Origin: Mesostigma viride
Taxonomy: Eukaryota > Streptophyta > Mesostigmatophyceae > Mesostigmatales > Mesostigmataceae
Direction: 5' to 3'
NCBI GenBank assembly: GCA_009746045.1
Contig: RPFO01000072.1
Location: 453,105 to 517,104, forward strand
DNA length: 64,000 nucleotides
Below the pieces are notes generated by a model. It saw only the letters and a list, made by a program, of their open reading frames with translations. It was not told the DNA's origin and did no database searches. The position numbers and the translations under genes were made by a program. Positions 43,101 to 53,406 of this stretch are shown here, in pieces. Positions within the stretch are counted from its first letter, which is position 1. Each line of letters opens with the position of its first letter.

Positions 43101-45795
43101 GCTGTATATGACCATGATATTGTACGTTGATATTGTTGATGTTGTACTATTACAAGAAGACCCGATAGGGTCAAGCCCTTATATATTAGACGGCCCCTAT
43201 GTGATCCTAGGCCCTTTACGCTTGTCCTATCTAAATTCTGGGCCTACATACCCGTGCGACAGTCAAGCCATCCAGGCCTGTCCCGAAGTACGGCTAGTGG
43301 CTCGTGGCTCGTGGCTCGTGGCTCGTGGCTCGTGGCTCGTGGCCCGTGGCTAGTGGCTAGTGGCTCGTGGCTCGTGGCCCGTGGCCCGTGGCCCGTGGCT
43401 CGTGGCTCGTGGCTCGTGGCTCGTGGCCCGTGGCTCGTGGCTCGTGGCCCGTGGCTCGTGGCTCGTGGCTCGTGGCCCGTGGCTCGTGGCTCGTGGCCCG
43501 TGGCTCGTGGCTCGTGGCCCGTGGCTCGTGGCTCGTGGCTCGTGGCTCGTGGCTCGTGGCTCGTGGCTCGTGGCTCGTGGCTCGTGGCTCGTGGCTCGTG
43601 GCTCGTGGCTCGTGGCTCGTGGCTCGTGGCTCGTGGCCCGTGGCTCGTGGCTCGTGGCTCGTGGCTCGTGGCTCGTGGCTCGTGGCTCGTGGCTCGTGGC
43701 CCGTGGCTAGTGGCCCGTGGCTCGTGGCCCGTGGCTCGTGGCCCGTGGCTCGTGGCTCGTGGCTCGTGGCCCGTGGCTCGTGGCTCGTGGCTCGTGGCCC
43801 GTGGCTCGTGGCTAGTGGCCGTTGAGATTCCCTGCGTCCCGCACTGAAATTGCCCGTGGCTAGTTGTACTTGCATATGTTACGTCCAAGCTTTTAGGGTT
43901 CTTTTTTGGACAGTTGGCATACTGCTGATATCATACTTGTATCCTTTTTTTTGGGGGGGGGGAGGGGCGGAACAAGCGCTCATATTATTTGCAATGTTGG
44001 GACCAGATAGTTTTTGCAGTCAACACGGACGCTGCCAGAACAGATTGTGGAGCGGATTATTTATGATGCTCATGACCAGATAATCAGCATTACTTGTTTT
44101 CCTCCGAATATGCAGCAACTGGATGAATTTGATGGTCTGTCCCATCACCATTGTGTGTGTACTGTGTGTGCACGCCCATGACCCACAGGTGCGCGTGTCG
44201 GACCTGCGGGACACATACATGCGCAAAGTGGGCAGCGCATTCCACGCACCCGTGCTGTCCGCGCTGCAGTGCGGTGACGACCGGCCAGCCACCAATGCCT
44301 CGCAACCACTTGAAGCATCCGTGCCAACAAAGCCATTGAATGAGAGTGGCGCAGGGCACCCAAACGTGCCACCCAGTCAGCCCTTTTCCAGCCCTTCTGC
44401 CCAGTGGGGCCGGCCCACTGTTGCCACGTCCGCCATGGAAACGGGATGGGCGCAGGACCAGTGGCGGTCGGCGGTGCATTCTGTATTTGCGGTGGGACGC
44501 GACCGCGTGCGCATGTGGCCGGCTTGCAAGGTGGGTGAAGGAGGGCATTCCCAGCGCGCATGCATGTTGCTGCACACAGGCCCGTGCCACTTTACACGAG
44601 ATGCATGCATGTTTGTACGTGCTGTGCTGCCGGTGTGCACGATGGACGTGCAAGGGGCGTTGTGGGGACGTGCAATCCAATTTCTGCGGATTGAGTGCAA
44701 GCAGCAGGTACGGTGCCAGGTGGCAGCATGCGTGTAGGGCAGTCTGCTGCCAGCTGCTGGGATGACAACAGTCCCTGCATGCATGCTACTGCCCTGGCAC
44801 CGTGTGACTGTTCACTGTTGGTCCTCAGCAGCTCGGATGCGCTAGCTGGGCGCATCCGAGCCACTTTCTTAGCTGTGCCTTGCTTTCTTGCCGTGCTAGG
44901 ATCCCAGTGTGCATCATTTTAAAAAGTACTTCAAACTTTCCTCTGGTGGACTTTGAGCCTGGCTCTTATGTTTCCATAATAATCAAGGTGTCGTTGGCAT
45001 GAGCAGGCTATGCAATTTTGTGGTAAACGTAGAGTAACTTGCGTGCTTGCAGATCCTGGTGTGTGATCGAGTTGATTAGCTGAGTAGCATGTGTTTGGTT
45101 TAGAGAGGTTTGAGCATGATGTGTTCAGCAAAATACTCATTGCATTGGCATTTTTTGTGCGATCATGTATAGAATTTAATTGTCTAATGGGATGCTACGG
45201 AGAGTATTTTTGGTTTAGTGCCATGAAGCAAGAACTATTGGTAAGCGGAATAATCAACACTCCGTATGTGTTGTTGATGCAGATGGGCGTGGTTTGGGTG
45301 GCCTAACCCTAGTATTAATACGCTTGATTGGCAAACCCACGTTACTATTATCAGTAACTTGGGTCGTGGGGCTCGCACTTGTAGTCTTGTGGCACGAGAT
45401 AGCTAGATTTCCGTTAAATACGAGGTCTTTCCAGCCCCGCCCCCCACCATCCGTTCCATTCATACTATTTATGCACTCTGATGCAATGAAGCGACTTTGG
45501 GCATGGGAGGGAACATGCTTCCAACTTATTCTGCTCTTTCGCCATGCACTAATGTCCTTTCGCGATGTCTGCGCAGTATGAGGGCTTTGCCCAATACATC
45601 AAGGACTGGTACAGGCAAAGTCGCGCCCCTTTGACAAGCAGGACATTTGCCTCCTGGTTTGTGTTTGAAAGGATATGGGGGGAGTTGTTTCGTTGTCGGC
45701 CCGCTATGCATCACAAAGGAAATTTCGTTTGTTTGGAAAGTGAAACAGTGGCTAGTAAAGAGACACTAGCAAGGTTGCATCAATTTGATGGGTAA
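40119..45795 (+). CDS. Secreted protein: crystallin-like N-terminus and DUF3431-like region (one exon unresolved)
   Basis: Exons supported: 40119-41312, 42711-42909, 44189-44530 and 45577-45795 (stop at the end). Exon 1 begins METPFLCRS and a hydrophobic signal peptide. Residues 45-120 (LVSFYEQRDYKGESVSF; WLILSSPWFREP; ATWSGTITGVSSL) look like two beta/gamma-crystallin Greek-key motifs. The middle is low-complexity with N-glycosylation sites. The end of exon 1 (VGVVLVYCAEKMHRA, DVTIYSKCG) and exons 2-4 (LSYLLHLARHHSSL, TTIFLKD; SVFAVGRDRVRMWP; YEGFAQYIKDW, FVFERIWGELF) match the pattern I associate with DUF3431 and related glycosyltransferase-like proteins. Exons 3 and 4 join in phase, but exon 1 ends in phase 0 while 42711 needs two bases before it, so a small exon or another donor is missing. 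41808-41825 (reading GRVVLP) is a candidate, though its length does not repair the phase. Confidence 0.6.
41290..41600. repeat. 33-40 bp repeat built on the exon 1 splice donor, about 8 copies
   Basis: GCGCTCATGCCCTGCACAC followed by AGGTGGACTAGTGCGTGC repeats eight times or so with small length changes. The first copy is the true end of exon 1 (CTGCACACAG|GTGGAC); all later copies lie in the intron and most keep ACAG|GTGGAC intact. Confidence 0.93.
41985..42262. repeat. 31-bp minisatellite, about 9 copies
   Basis: AT-rich unit (ATGATGCCTGTTGTTATAAC then CAACTTTGTGT), in the unresolved intron region between exon 1 and the exon at 42711. Its composition differs strongly from the GC-rich arrays nearby. 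Confidence 0.94.
43294..43824. repeat. 7-bp repeat (GTGGCTC / GTGGCCC), about 75 copies
   Basis: 530 bases of GTGGCTC with GTGGCCC and GTGGCTA variants in the intron 42910-44188. A 7-bp unit gives open frames with period 7 residues on both strands; none is a gene. Confidence 0.97.
44531..45576. other. Last intron of the secreted-protein gene
   Basis: About 1 kb, AT-richer than the flanking exons, without a tandem array or transposon match. Confidence 0.6.
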
Positions 45796-46269
45796 TTGAG
45801 TTAGCTGTGTCACTGCCATTATAAATTGTCAGCAGCAAGTGATCAAATTATTGATTATGAACAACGAATTTAAAATCTGTGCCTCTGTCATGTCAAACTA
45901 TGTGATGGAGCCAAGACGGTCAGGTCGGAGCTAGTGCAATGATACGGTATAGGGCGGGTAGGCTAATCCGCCCAGCGCATAAATAGTGTGGGCTACACCA
46001 TTTAGTCGAATGGAGATACTACTCAACTATTTGCTCATTTAATTATTTGATACTACTGCTGGAGATGGAGATGGAGATGGACTCATTGGAGTGTAAAACA
46101 GTCCACACTCCCTACACTCCTTACAAAGTATAATTAATTAAGCGCGTGCTCCCGTTGGGGAGTCACGGAGCATTAACCCCGATGGATGGATGGATGGATG
46201 GGTACACACAATCCTACCGGTCTAAGCTATCTACATGCTATCTACAAAACAATCCTACTCTATATCTAT

Positions 46270-46742
46270 ATGGTGCGCGTTTTCCGCGGCCCGGCACTGA
46301 ACGCAAATGTTTTTCACCTTTGCGGAGTGTCTGATCAGAATATACGCTTGGCTGATTTCGATGGTACCGGCTACGCCCCCTTCTACTAAAAAGAAGGATT
46401 CAGCCGTGTTCAGCCCGTCTCACGGTGCGAGACTGAACAAGTCTCGCGTGCAGACACGTGTGTAGTACTCCTACACACAGATCTCGAGTGATTTATCTAG
46501 TACCAAATCCGAAAGGCTTGCATCACTCCCCGGACAGGAGAACTTTTGCGGATGACTATAGGTGTAAGTTGGCGTTGCCATGGTAACCGGAGACGTCCGT
46601 CCTATAGTCAGCAAAATTGGTGCGAGAGGTCCCCAGTTCGATTCCGGTCGGATTCATTTGCAGATCGCGTTTTTCCGCGTTTTCCGCGGCCCGGCACTGA
46701 ACGCAAATGGTTTTCACCTTTGCGGAGTGTCTGATCAGAATA
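46270..46742. repeat. Pair of 67-bp direct repeats about 405 bp apart
   Basis: GTTTTCCGCGGCCCGGCACT and the 47 bases after it occur at about 46277-46343 and 46678-46744 with one or two mismatches. They bracket a stretch without LINE similarity, so this could be the ends of an unidentified element or a segmental duplication. Confidence 0.8.
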
Positions 46743-46849
46743 TGGTGTGCGCGACCCTAGGGGTCTTGTCTAGCATGCCGCCCACGTGTGCAAACGCGCG
46801 GCTTCCCCACTGCAGGGGGGTTGTTGTCCTCAATGATCTGGGCCCACTT

Positions 46850-47184
46850 AATTAATTAATTAATTAATAGACACGTGACTGCGTCACGTGAGCATAAGTC
46901 CTCAGTGGGAGGGGAACATGGGATGGAATGGATGGTATAAGCTATCTAGGTCCTAGTTACAAGGGTGTGGGCACCACGGCCCGAATCGCTATGAATGCCA
47001 TACGCGGTCACACGGGGAGCCCCCACAGGCTTGGGGGTGGTCTCCTTCATCACTACTTGCCATCTATCCTTGCGCACCATCTGCCTCCATACTACAGACA
47101 AACCAGGAGGCTGCCCGGGGGCGAGCCCGTCACGTCTAGTGTAGCACATGTCCATGCCGAGTCTATCACGAAAAGTCCACGGGT
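46850..47184 (-). mobile_element. LINE family B copy inserted into family A, with 10-bp target-site duplication
   Basis: The 335-bp insert starts (3' end) with TTAATTAA repeats and the palindrome CACGTGACTGCGTCACGTG at 46872-46890 and ends inside the ORF2 C-terminus. GGGCCCACTT stands on both sides (46840-46849 and 47185-47194), and removing insert plus one copy restores the family A sequence seen at 47686. Confidence 0.92.
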
Positions 47185-47245
47185 GGGCCCACTTGGCCTT
47201 GTCCATAATCTTTTTCCAAATCACGGCGAGGCCCAGCCCCCCCAT

Positions 47246-47400
47246 TAATTAATTAATTAATTAATTAATTAATTAATTAATTAATTAATTAATTAATTAA
47301 TTAATTAATTAATTAATTAATTAATAAATAGACACGTACGTGACTGCGTCACGTGAGCATAATAAGTCCTTAGTGGGAGGGGAACATGGGATGGAATGGA
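47246..47400 (-). mobile_element. Minimal LINE family B insertion with an 80-bp (TTAA)n tail
   Basis: About 20 TTAA units, then only 75 bp of the family B 3' UTR including the palindrome core at 47338-47354. An extreme 5' truncation, showing that the palindrome and tail end suffices for a recognisable insertion. Confidence 0.8.
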
Positions 47401-47414
47401 TTAATTAATCGTTA

Positions 47415-49245
47415 ATTAATCGTTAAGACTCGTGCTCCCGTTGGGGAGTCACGGAGCACTAACCCCGATGGATGGATGGAAGGGTGCAAACAGTCCTACC
47501 GGTCTAATCTATCTATCTACATCAGCGACCTACAACATATCTATCTAACAGCATCACTAACTACAATATCTATCTAACTAAGCAGCATCACGCTGCCCTA
47601 GGGTAGCTGTCTTGCATGCCTCCCGCGGGTTTGCACACGCGGGCGCTTCCCCACAGGGGGGGGCTCGTTGTCCTCTATGACCTGGGCCCACTTGGCCTTG
47701 TCCATCATCTTCTTCCATTGAAATCACGGATCGAGAGGCCTAGGCCCCCCATGTCCTCTACTAGCTGTTCTTTGAAGGTGCGGGCCTTGCGGCGTCTAAC
47801 ATCATGGGGCCCGGCCCACGTCAGGCGGTGCCGGCCAGGCTGAGCTGGTCGCAGTCCTGCGGGGGGGCCACGTGAGGTGTCTACCTGGTTGGTGCGAGCT
47901 AGGTGCCCTACTAGCTGCAGGCGCCGCTGCTTAATGGTGCTGGTGATATATGGCATGCCCTGGTACAGGTCCTCATTGCGGACATGAGCAGCATATCCTA
48001 CTCTGAAAATGGAGCGCAGCATGTTGGTGACCGCGCAGTCCAGCTTGCGGGCCAGGTCGGCGGTGAGGGTCCACGTCTCGGCCCCATACGTGAGAACAGG
48101 AAGGACAAGGACCTTAAACAGGTCCTGTTTCTCGATCTTGCCCAGGGGCTCGCGCCACAGGGCCCGGTACTGGCGTAAAGCGTGCCAGGCGAGGGAGATG
48201 CGATGGTCCACATCAACCTTGCAGCTGGGGAGCAGGCTGCCCAGCAGCTTGACGCGGTCCCGATACAGGACTCGATCGAGAGCCGTCGAGGAGATAGAGG
48301 GGTGGCGGTGAGTGGGTGAGCCCAACCGCCAGGGCCTCTGTCTTCTTGCTGACCTCATGCCCCACTGCACGGGCCTCGATAGCCAGGCAGTCAAGCCATG
48401 TCTGCACGTGCCCAGTGTCCTCGAATGAGGGTGGTGTCGTCTGCGTAGATGATGTCTGCCAGCCGAATCTCAGTGTTCGCTCCGCCATGCCAGAATTTGT
48501 TAGCAACCTGCACCCCTGCTTCCCTACCCACGATGCGGGCAAATCGCTTGCGCGCCTGAATCCTTACGTATTCGACCACAATAATGAACAGGTAGGGCGA
48601 TAGCACGCAGCCCTGCCACACACCCTTCTGTAAAGGGCATGGTGGCGTGGTCCCGTAAGAAGTGCGCACGGAAGTACGTGGTGGACCCTTCATACAGGTT
48701 GCGGATGACAGCAATAAGGGGGCGGGGGATCCGGAACAGCTCGAGGATGTCCCAAAGCGCAGGCCAGAAAACCGAATCGAAGGCTTTGATGAAGTCCACC
48801 AGCACAGTTAGGTGCAAAGGGGACTCACCAGGCTGAAGGCGTTGCAGATCCTCCACCAGTCGGCAAGTAGCGAAGAGCGCCTGTACTGTGTTGCGACCTG
48901 AACGGAAGCCGTGTTGAGTCTCGCTGAGGTGACCGTCCAGGGCCGTGCGCAGGCGGTTCAGGATGAGCCGCAGAAGAAGCTTGAGGGGGGCGCTATGCAT
49001 GCACACCCCTCTGTTGTTGCCGGGGTCGGCTGGCGACCCCTTGTTCTTGTACAGCATCGTACGAAAACTGTGTTGCCAGGCGGCTGGAGGTGGTTGCGAC
49101 GACAGCAGAAGGCGGTTGCAGCTGTCCCGGAAGAGCAGCATAACACCGGTGTCCTCGAATTCGGCTGCAAGTTTCACAACTGCGGCAGGAATCTCGTCGG
49201 AGCCGGTGGCTGCGTCATAACGCAGGCGCTGGACCGCCTCCGTGA
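47415..49245 (-). pseudogene. LINE family A copy with reverse transcriptase, frameshifted
   Basis: Non-LTR reverse transcriptase read on the minus strand: NRGVCMHSAPLKLLLRL, LSETQHGFRSGRNT, VLVDFIKAFDSVFWPAL (49177-48640 frame); then a frame change to GVWQGCVLSPYLFIIVVEY and ADIIYADDTTLI (YADD at 48447-48436); then another to the thumb and tail region LGSLLPSCKVDVDHRI, YGAETWTLTADLARKLD, RRLQLVGHLARTNQVD (48394-47705). At least three frameshifts. No endonuclease domain remains because the 5' side is cut at about 49245 by family B sequence. The order of motifs with a post-RT YGAETW and RRRL..GHLAR block resembles RTE-like LINEs. Confidence 0.85.
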
Positions 49246-49249
49246 CATC

Positions 49250-50425
49250 CGTGGAATGGAATCATGCTGTAAGCTATCTAGGTCCTAGTTACAGGGGTGT
49301 GGGCACCGCGGCCCGAATCGCTATGAATGCCATACGCGGTCACACGCGGAGCCCCCACAGACTTGGGGGTGGTCTCCTTCATCACTACTTGCCATCTATC
49401 CTTGCGCACCATCTGCCTCCATATTACAGACAAACCAGGAGGCTGCCCGGGGGCGAGCCCGTCACGTCTAGTAGTGTAGCACATGTCCATGCCGAGTCTA
49501 TCACGAAAAGTCCACGGGTGGCGGACCTGCCGCGCGCAGCCTGGGGCACGCCAGGTGAGGACTGAGGACATATCGCCCAGGCTGGGCGGGGTTGGTGCCA
49601 GCTAGTCTATCGGATGTGTAGTACCTGGTCTGTGCGGGCCAGGTGCCCAGCTAGGCCCAGGCGCCTGTGCCTAAAATGTGGGAAACATAGGGCAAATCAG
49701 CGTCCAAATCCTCATGCATTACTAATGTGCAAACCAAAGGGGATGTTAAGGGCCTTGCGCAGCATCTTGGTGACGTTGCCGTCGAGCCATTGCTCCAGCT
49801 CCTGCGTCAGTGTCCAGGTCTCGGCGCCGTAGGTCAGGATCGTCAGAATGACGACCTTGAAGAGGTCGACTTCTTCAAGATCACGCTTGACGATCCGGGG
49901 TAGGGCGGGGTTGCTCCACCAGCGGCGGTGGTCATGGAGGTGCGCCCACACCATGCCGATCCGTGTCCTCATGTCGTCCTCGCAGTCGAGAAGCCAAATG
50001 CCGAGCAGCTTGAAGCGGCCTGAAGTAGGGTAGTTGACCTCGGTGTTGTCTAAGAGGCGGAGTGTGGGTGGGGGCCCTGCCATGCCGAGGGCCAGGGCCT
50101 CGATCCGTTTTGGGGCTGATTTCTACTAGGCCAAAGTTGCCCGAGCCTCGAGCGCCAGGCAGTCCAGCCAAAGTTAGGCAGACTCCGGCTTCTCGATGAG
50201 CGTGATGTCGTCGGCATAAATGAGGTCAGCTAGTAGTAAATTCTGCTTGTTAGTCGGCCCCCCTTCCGTCCAAGCTCGTTCGTGATCGCTAGGCCGGGGG
50301 CACGGCCTGCAATGCTAGCAAAGCGAGCACGTGCCTGGCACATAACATAATCCACTACAATAATAAACAGGTACGGCGACAGGACGCAACCCTGCCAGAC
50401 GCCGGTCTGCAGTGGGCATGGTGGA
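49250..50425 (-). pseudogene. LINE family B copy with partial reverse transcriptase, frameshifted
   Basis: Contains ADLIYADDITLIEKPES (YADD at 50218-50207), WQGCVLSPYLFIIVVDYV just before 50340-50400, ILTYGAETWTLTQELEQWLD (49712-50083 frame) and the family B C-terminus HPWTFRDRLGMDMCY (49278-49571 frame). Several frames are needed. The 3' UTR ends at about 49250 without the usual TTAA tail, fused to family A at a shared TGGAATGGA. Confidence 0.82.
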
Positions 50426-50825
50426 GGCCCCCCATGTCCTCTACTGAGCTGTTCTTTGAAGGTGTGGGCCTTGCAGCGTCTAACCTGGCTAGGCCCGGCC
50501 CACGTGAGGCGGAGGTGCCGGCCGGGCTGGGCGGGGCGTAGCCCTGCAGAGCCGCGGGGGCCACGTGACGTGTCTACCTCAGGGTTGGTGCGAGCTACTT
50601 AGTGCCCTACTAGCATCAGGTGCCGCTGCTTGATGGTGCTGGTGATAAGTGGCATGCCGAGATACAAGTGCTCCTTGCGGACATGAGCAGCGTATCCCAC
50701 ACGAAAAATTTGACTGCAGCATATGTTGGTGACCGCGCCATCCAGCTTGTTGGCAAGGTCGGCAGTGAGAGTCCACGTCTCGGCCCCGTACGTAAGAACA
50801 GGGAGGACCAGGACCTTTTAAACAG
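50425..50825 (-). mobile_element. LINE family A post-RT fragment
   Basis: Matches 47,740-48,120 of the family A copy (GGCCCCCCATGTCCTCTACT; GTCCACGTCTCGGCCCCGTA blocks) in the same orientation, joined directly to the truncated end of the neighbouring family B copy. Confidence 0.8.
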
Positions 50826-51230
50826 TATAAGTAGAGACAATACCAAGGAGACAACCTAGAGGCAATACCAAGGAGAGGCAATACGGTCACATGGAGTATG
50901 AAAGCTTGTGGTTAAGAAGTATGTTTGTACACTGCAATAAAGGCCGGTTTTCCCTTATGGCGCACAGACCGCATGCCGGTATTTTGATCCGCATCGTATC
51001 CTTGTTGAGATCCGGCCGGCGACCAGCACAATTGGAGAATCCAGCGCTTCCCCCGCCCCTTGGGGGCAATCCTGTTGTACTGTTTGCTGTTGTTCTGATG
51101 TCTCAACTCTTGGCTACTTTGTTCTGCTAGTAAGCTTAGGCCCGACCACAATGCCGCTGCGCGCGTAGTCAGGACAAGCCAGTTATGTAGGGGTCAGTAC
51201 CCTAGAATTATATTCAACTGCCATGAGGCA

Positions 51231-51795
51231 GGACCTGTAACTAGGACCTAGATTAATTAATTAATTAATTAATAGACACGTGACTGCGTCACGTGAGCAT
51301 AAGTCCTCAGTGGGAGGGGAACATGGGATGGAATGGATGGTATAAGCTATCTAGGTCCTAGTTACAGGGGTGTGGGCACCGCGGCCCGAATCGCTATGAA
51401 TGCCATACTTGGTCACACGCGGAGCCCCCACAGGCTTGGGGGTGGTCTCCTTCATCACTACTTGCCATCTATCCTTGCGCACCATCTGCCTCCATACTAC
51501 AGACAAACCAGGAGGCTGCCCGGGGGTGAGCCCGTCACGTCTAGTGTAGCACATGTCCATGCCGAGTCTATCACGAAAAGTCCACGGGTGGCGGCCCTGC
51601 CGCGCGCGGCCGGGGGCACGCCAGGTGAGGACATATCGCCCAGGCTGGGCGGGCTTGGTGCCAGCTAGTCTATCTGATGTATCTACCTGATCTAGGACCT
51701 AGATGGCTTACATCATCCATTCCATCCCATGTTCCCCTCCCACTGAGGACTTCATGCTCACGTGACGCAGTCACGTGTCTTTTAATTAATTAAGG
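51231..51795 (+). mobile_element. Older family B 3' end (plus) split by a younger family B insertion
   Basis: Plus-strand family B 3' UTR: CCTGTAACTAGGACCTAGA at 51234-51252, continuing at 51704 with TGGCTTACATCATCC and ending with palindrome 51759-51777 and TTAATTAA. The two halves are separated by the younger element 51253-51691. Confidence 0.85.
51253..51691 (-). mobile_element. Young LINE family B insertion with 12-bp target-site duplication
   Basis: 439 bp from (TTAA)n tail and perfect palindrome (51277-51295) to a 5' truncation inside ORF2. CTAGGACCTAGA is present at 51241-51252 and 51692-51703, the duplicated target lying in an older copy of the same family in opposite orientation. 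Confidence 0.92.
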
Positions 51796-51894
51796 CAGGA
51801 CCAGTCTGTGGCTCCTCTAGGCAATAACCCTGTCAGAAAACCGGCGCGCGGGAATAAACTAAACTCAACAACAACTGCAATAAATAGAGTGCAT

Positions 51895-52155
51895 CAATCA
51901 ATTAGTTAATTAATTCACACGTAACTGCGTCACGTGAGCATAAGTCCTCAGGGAAATAAATATGCATGGGATGGGGTGGATGGTGTAGCTAGCTATATCT
52001 AGTTCCTAGTTACAGGTTTGCGGGCGCCACGGCCCAAATCGTTATGCATACCAAACAATTGGTCACACATGAAGGCCCCACCGACTGGGGGGTGGTGTCC
52101 TTAACTACTGTCGGCCACCTATCTTCATCTGCCTCCATATTAAAAGACAAGGTCC
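51895..52155 (-). mobile_element. Diverged LINE family B 3' fragment
   Basis: TTAATTAATT tail, palindrome with one change (CACGTAACTGCGTCACGTG, about 51915-51933), then the GTTACAGG...GGGCGCCACGGCCC block with many substitutions relative to the other copies. Confidence 0.75.
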
Positions 52156-52162
52156 TCACTCA

Positions 52163-52375
52163 GTGAAGTTCAGCGACATCACAGCCCGAGTTGGGTTCCC
52201 CTCTAGCCGCAAGAAGCTGGTGAACACCTCCTGGTCCCTTGACGACGACCTGACGCCAGCCCAGCAGCAGCAACGCCGCGACCAGTGGCCCGACTACATC
52301 CGCCACAAGACCAGCCCCGAGAAGCCACAAGTGTACTGGCGGGGCGGGGACCTTTATGTCAACAAGAAACTGTGA
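52163..52375 (+). pseudogene. Fragment resembling the C-terminal end of a LINE ORF1
   Basis: 70 codons, MKFSDITARVGFPSSRKKLV..., ending DLTPAQQQQRRDQWPDYIR...YWRGGDLYVNKKL and a stop. The 'RR..W...R...PQVYWRGGDLYV' pattern recalls the C-terminal domain of L1-type ORF1 proteins. It lies between LINE B fragments and in the opposite orientation to them. Family assignment is tentative. Confidence 0.4.
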
Positions 52376-52764
52376 AAGCCCCCCCGGGCTCCCCCCGGAT
52401 AGAGCACTCAAGCTAGTTGTCTAGATGGGGGCAATCGATTATGGGATAGCTTAGGCATTACAGCACTTGAAATGATATTAGCGCACTGTGTTACAGTACC
52501 TTCAACTAGCTCTGGCACCTTGTGGCCGTCAGCTTGCGCCTTAGCCGACGTCTTGAGACCACCTCACCTTTGTAGCATAAGCTATGCGTCAGCCTGCACC
52601 TATGCAGCATTACATGGTTGTATTGCACCCACAGTGTTGCGCCCCGGCACCATGCTGTGGAGAGAGCCCTCTGTGGCCTGCCCACTTGCGGCAGTGAGAG
52701 AAGCTAGGGCGCCCTCCCTCCTTCTCGTTGTGTATAGGGGTTGATGGTTCCCTTACTCTGTATT
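52376..52764. other. Intergenic stretch without recognisable content
   Basis: About 390 bases between the ORF1-like fragment and the next LINE tail; no exon, repeat or RNA gene seen. Confidence 0.5.
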
Positions 52765-53245
52765 GGCACCCACGTGACGCAGTCGCGTGCTTATTAATTA
52801 ATTGATTAATTAATTCATTCATTCATTAGTTACAGACAAACCTGGGGGCTCCCCGGGCGTGAGCCCGCCCCGTCGAGGGTAGCACATGTCCATGCCTAGC
52901 CTATCAGCTGTTGTCCATGGAGGGCGGCCAAGTCGGCGCGCGCAGCCTTGGGCACGCCAGGTGAGGACAAAATGCCCGGGCTGTGCGGGCTTGGTGCCAG
53001 CTAGTCTGTCTGATGTATCTACCTAATCTGTGCGGGCCAGGTGCCCGGCTAGGCCCAGGCGCCTGTGCCTAAGAAAGTGGGAAACATATGGTAAATCAGC
53101 GTACAAATCCTCATTGCTAATGTGCAAACCAAATGGACTTGCGCAGCATCTTGGTGACGGTGCTGTCGATTTGTTTCTCCAGCTCCTGTGTCAGCGTCCA
53201 CGTCTCCGCACTGTAGGTCAGGATCGTCAGAGTGTACCCATGGGA
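52765..53245 (-). mobile_element. Two LINE family B 3' ends joined tail to tail
   Basis: A remnant plus-strand end (palindrome CACGTGACGCAGTCGCGTG at 52771-52789 with TTAATTAA) abuts the tail of a minus-strand copy (ATTAATTCATTCATTCATTA) that runs on through CATGTCCATGCC and the post-RT block to 53245. Confidence 0.78.
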
Positions 53246-53406
53246 GCTATAAAAGCAAGCACACTATGTGCAGTTTCCACCCAATGAGTGCGCACAGTGG
53301 TAGCAATGGTGGTAGTGGAGGTGATGGAAATAGTGATAGTAGTTGTCTCCTTGATAGTAGCATGGTAGCAGTTATAGCAGTTGCAGCACTTGGGGCATTA
53401 GTGCAT

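Larger units (their letters stand above)
46130..47245 (-). mobile_element. LINE family A 3' fragment, split by a family B insertion
   Basis: 3' end at 46130 (TTAATTAA), terminal hairpin GTGCTC...GAGCAT at 46146-46173, then sequence matching the better-kept copy at 47415-47745. It is interrupted twice: by about 480 bp with two 67-bp direct repeats (46265-46745), and by a family B element at 46850-47184. After the second it resumes with GGGCCCACTTGGCCTTGTCC. Confidence 0.8.

Noticed and set aside
43244-43888. ATSHEPRATSHEPR and WLVARGSWLVARG repeat proteins; also considered as an antifreeze-like repeat
   Set aside because: Seven-base tandem repeat in an intron; the peptide period is seven residues in every frame.
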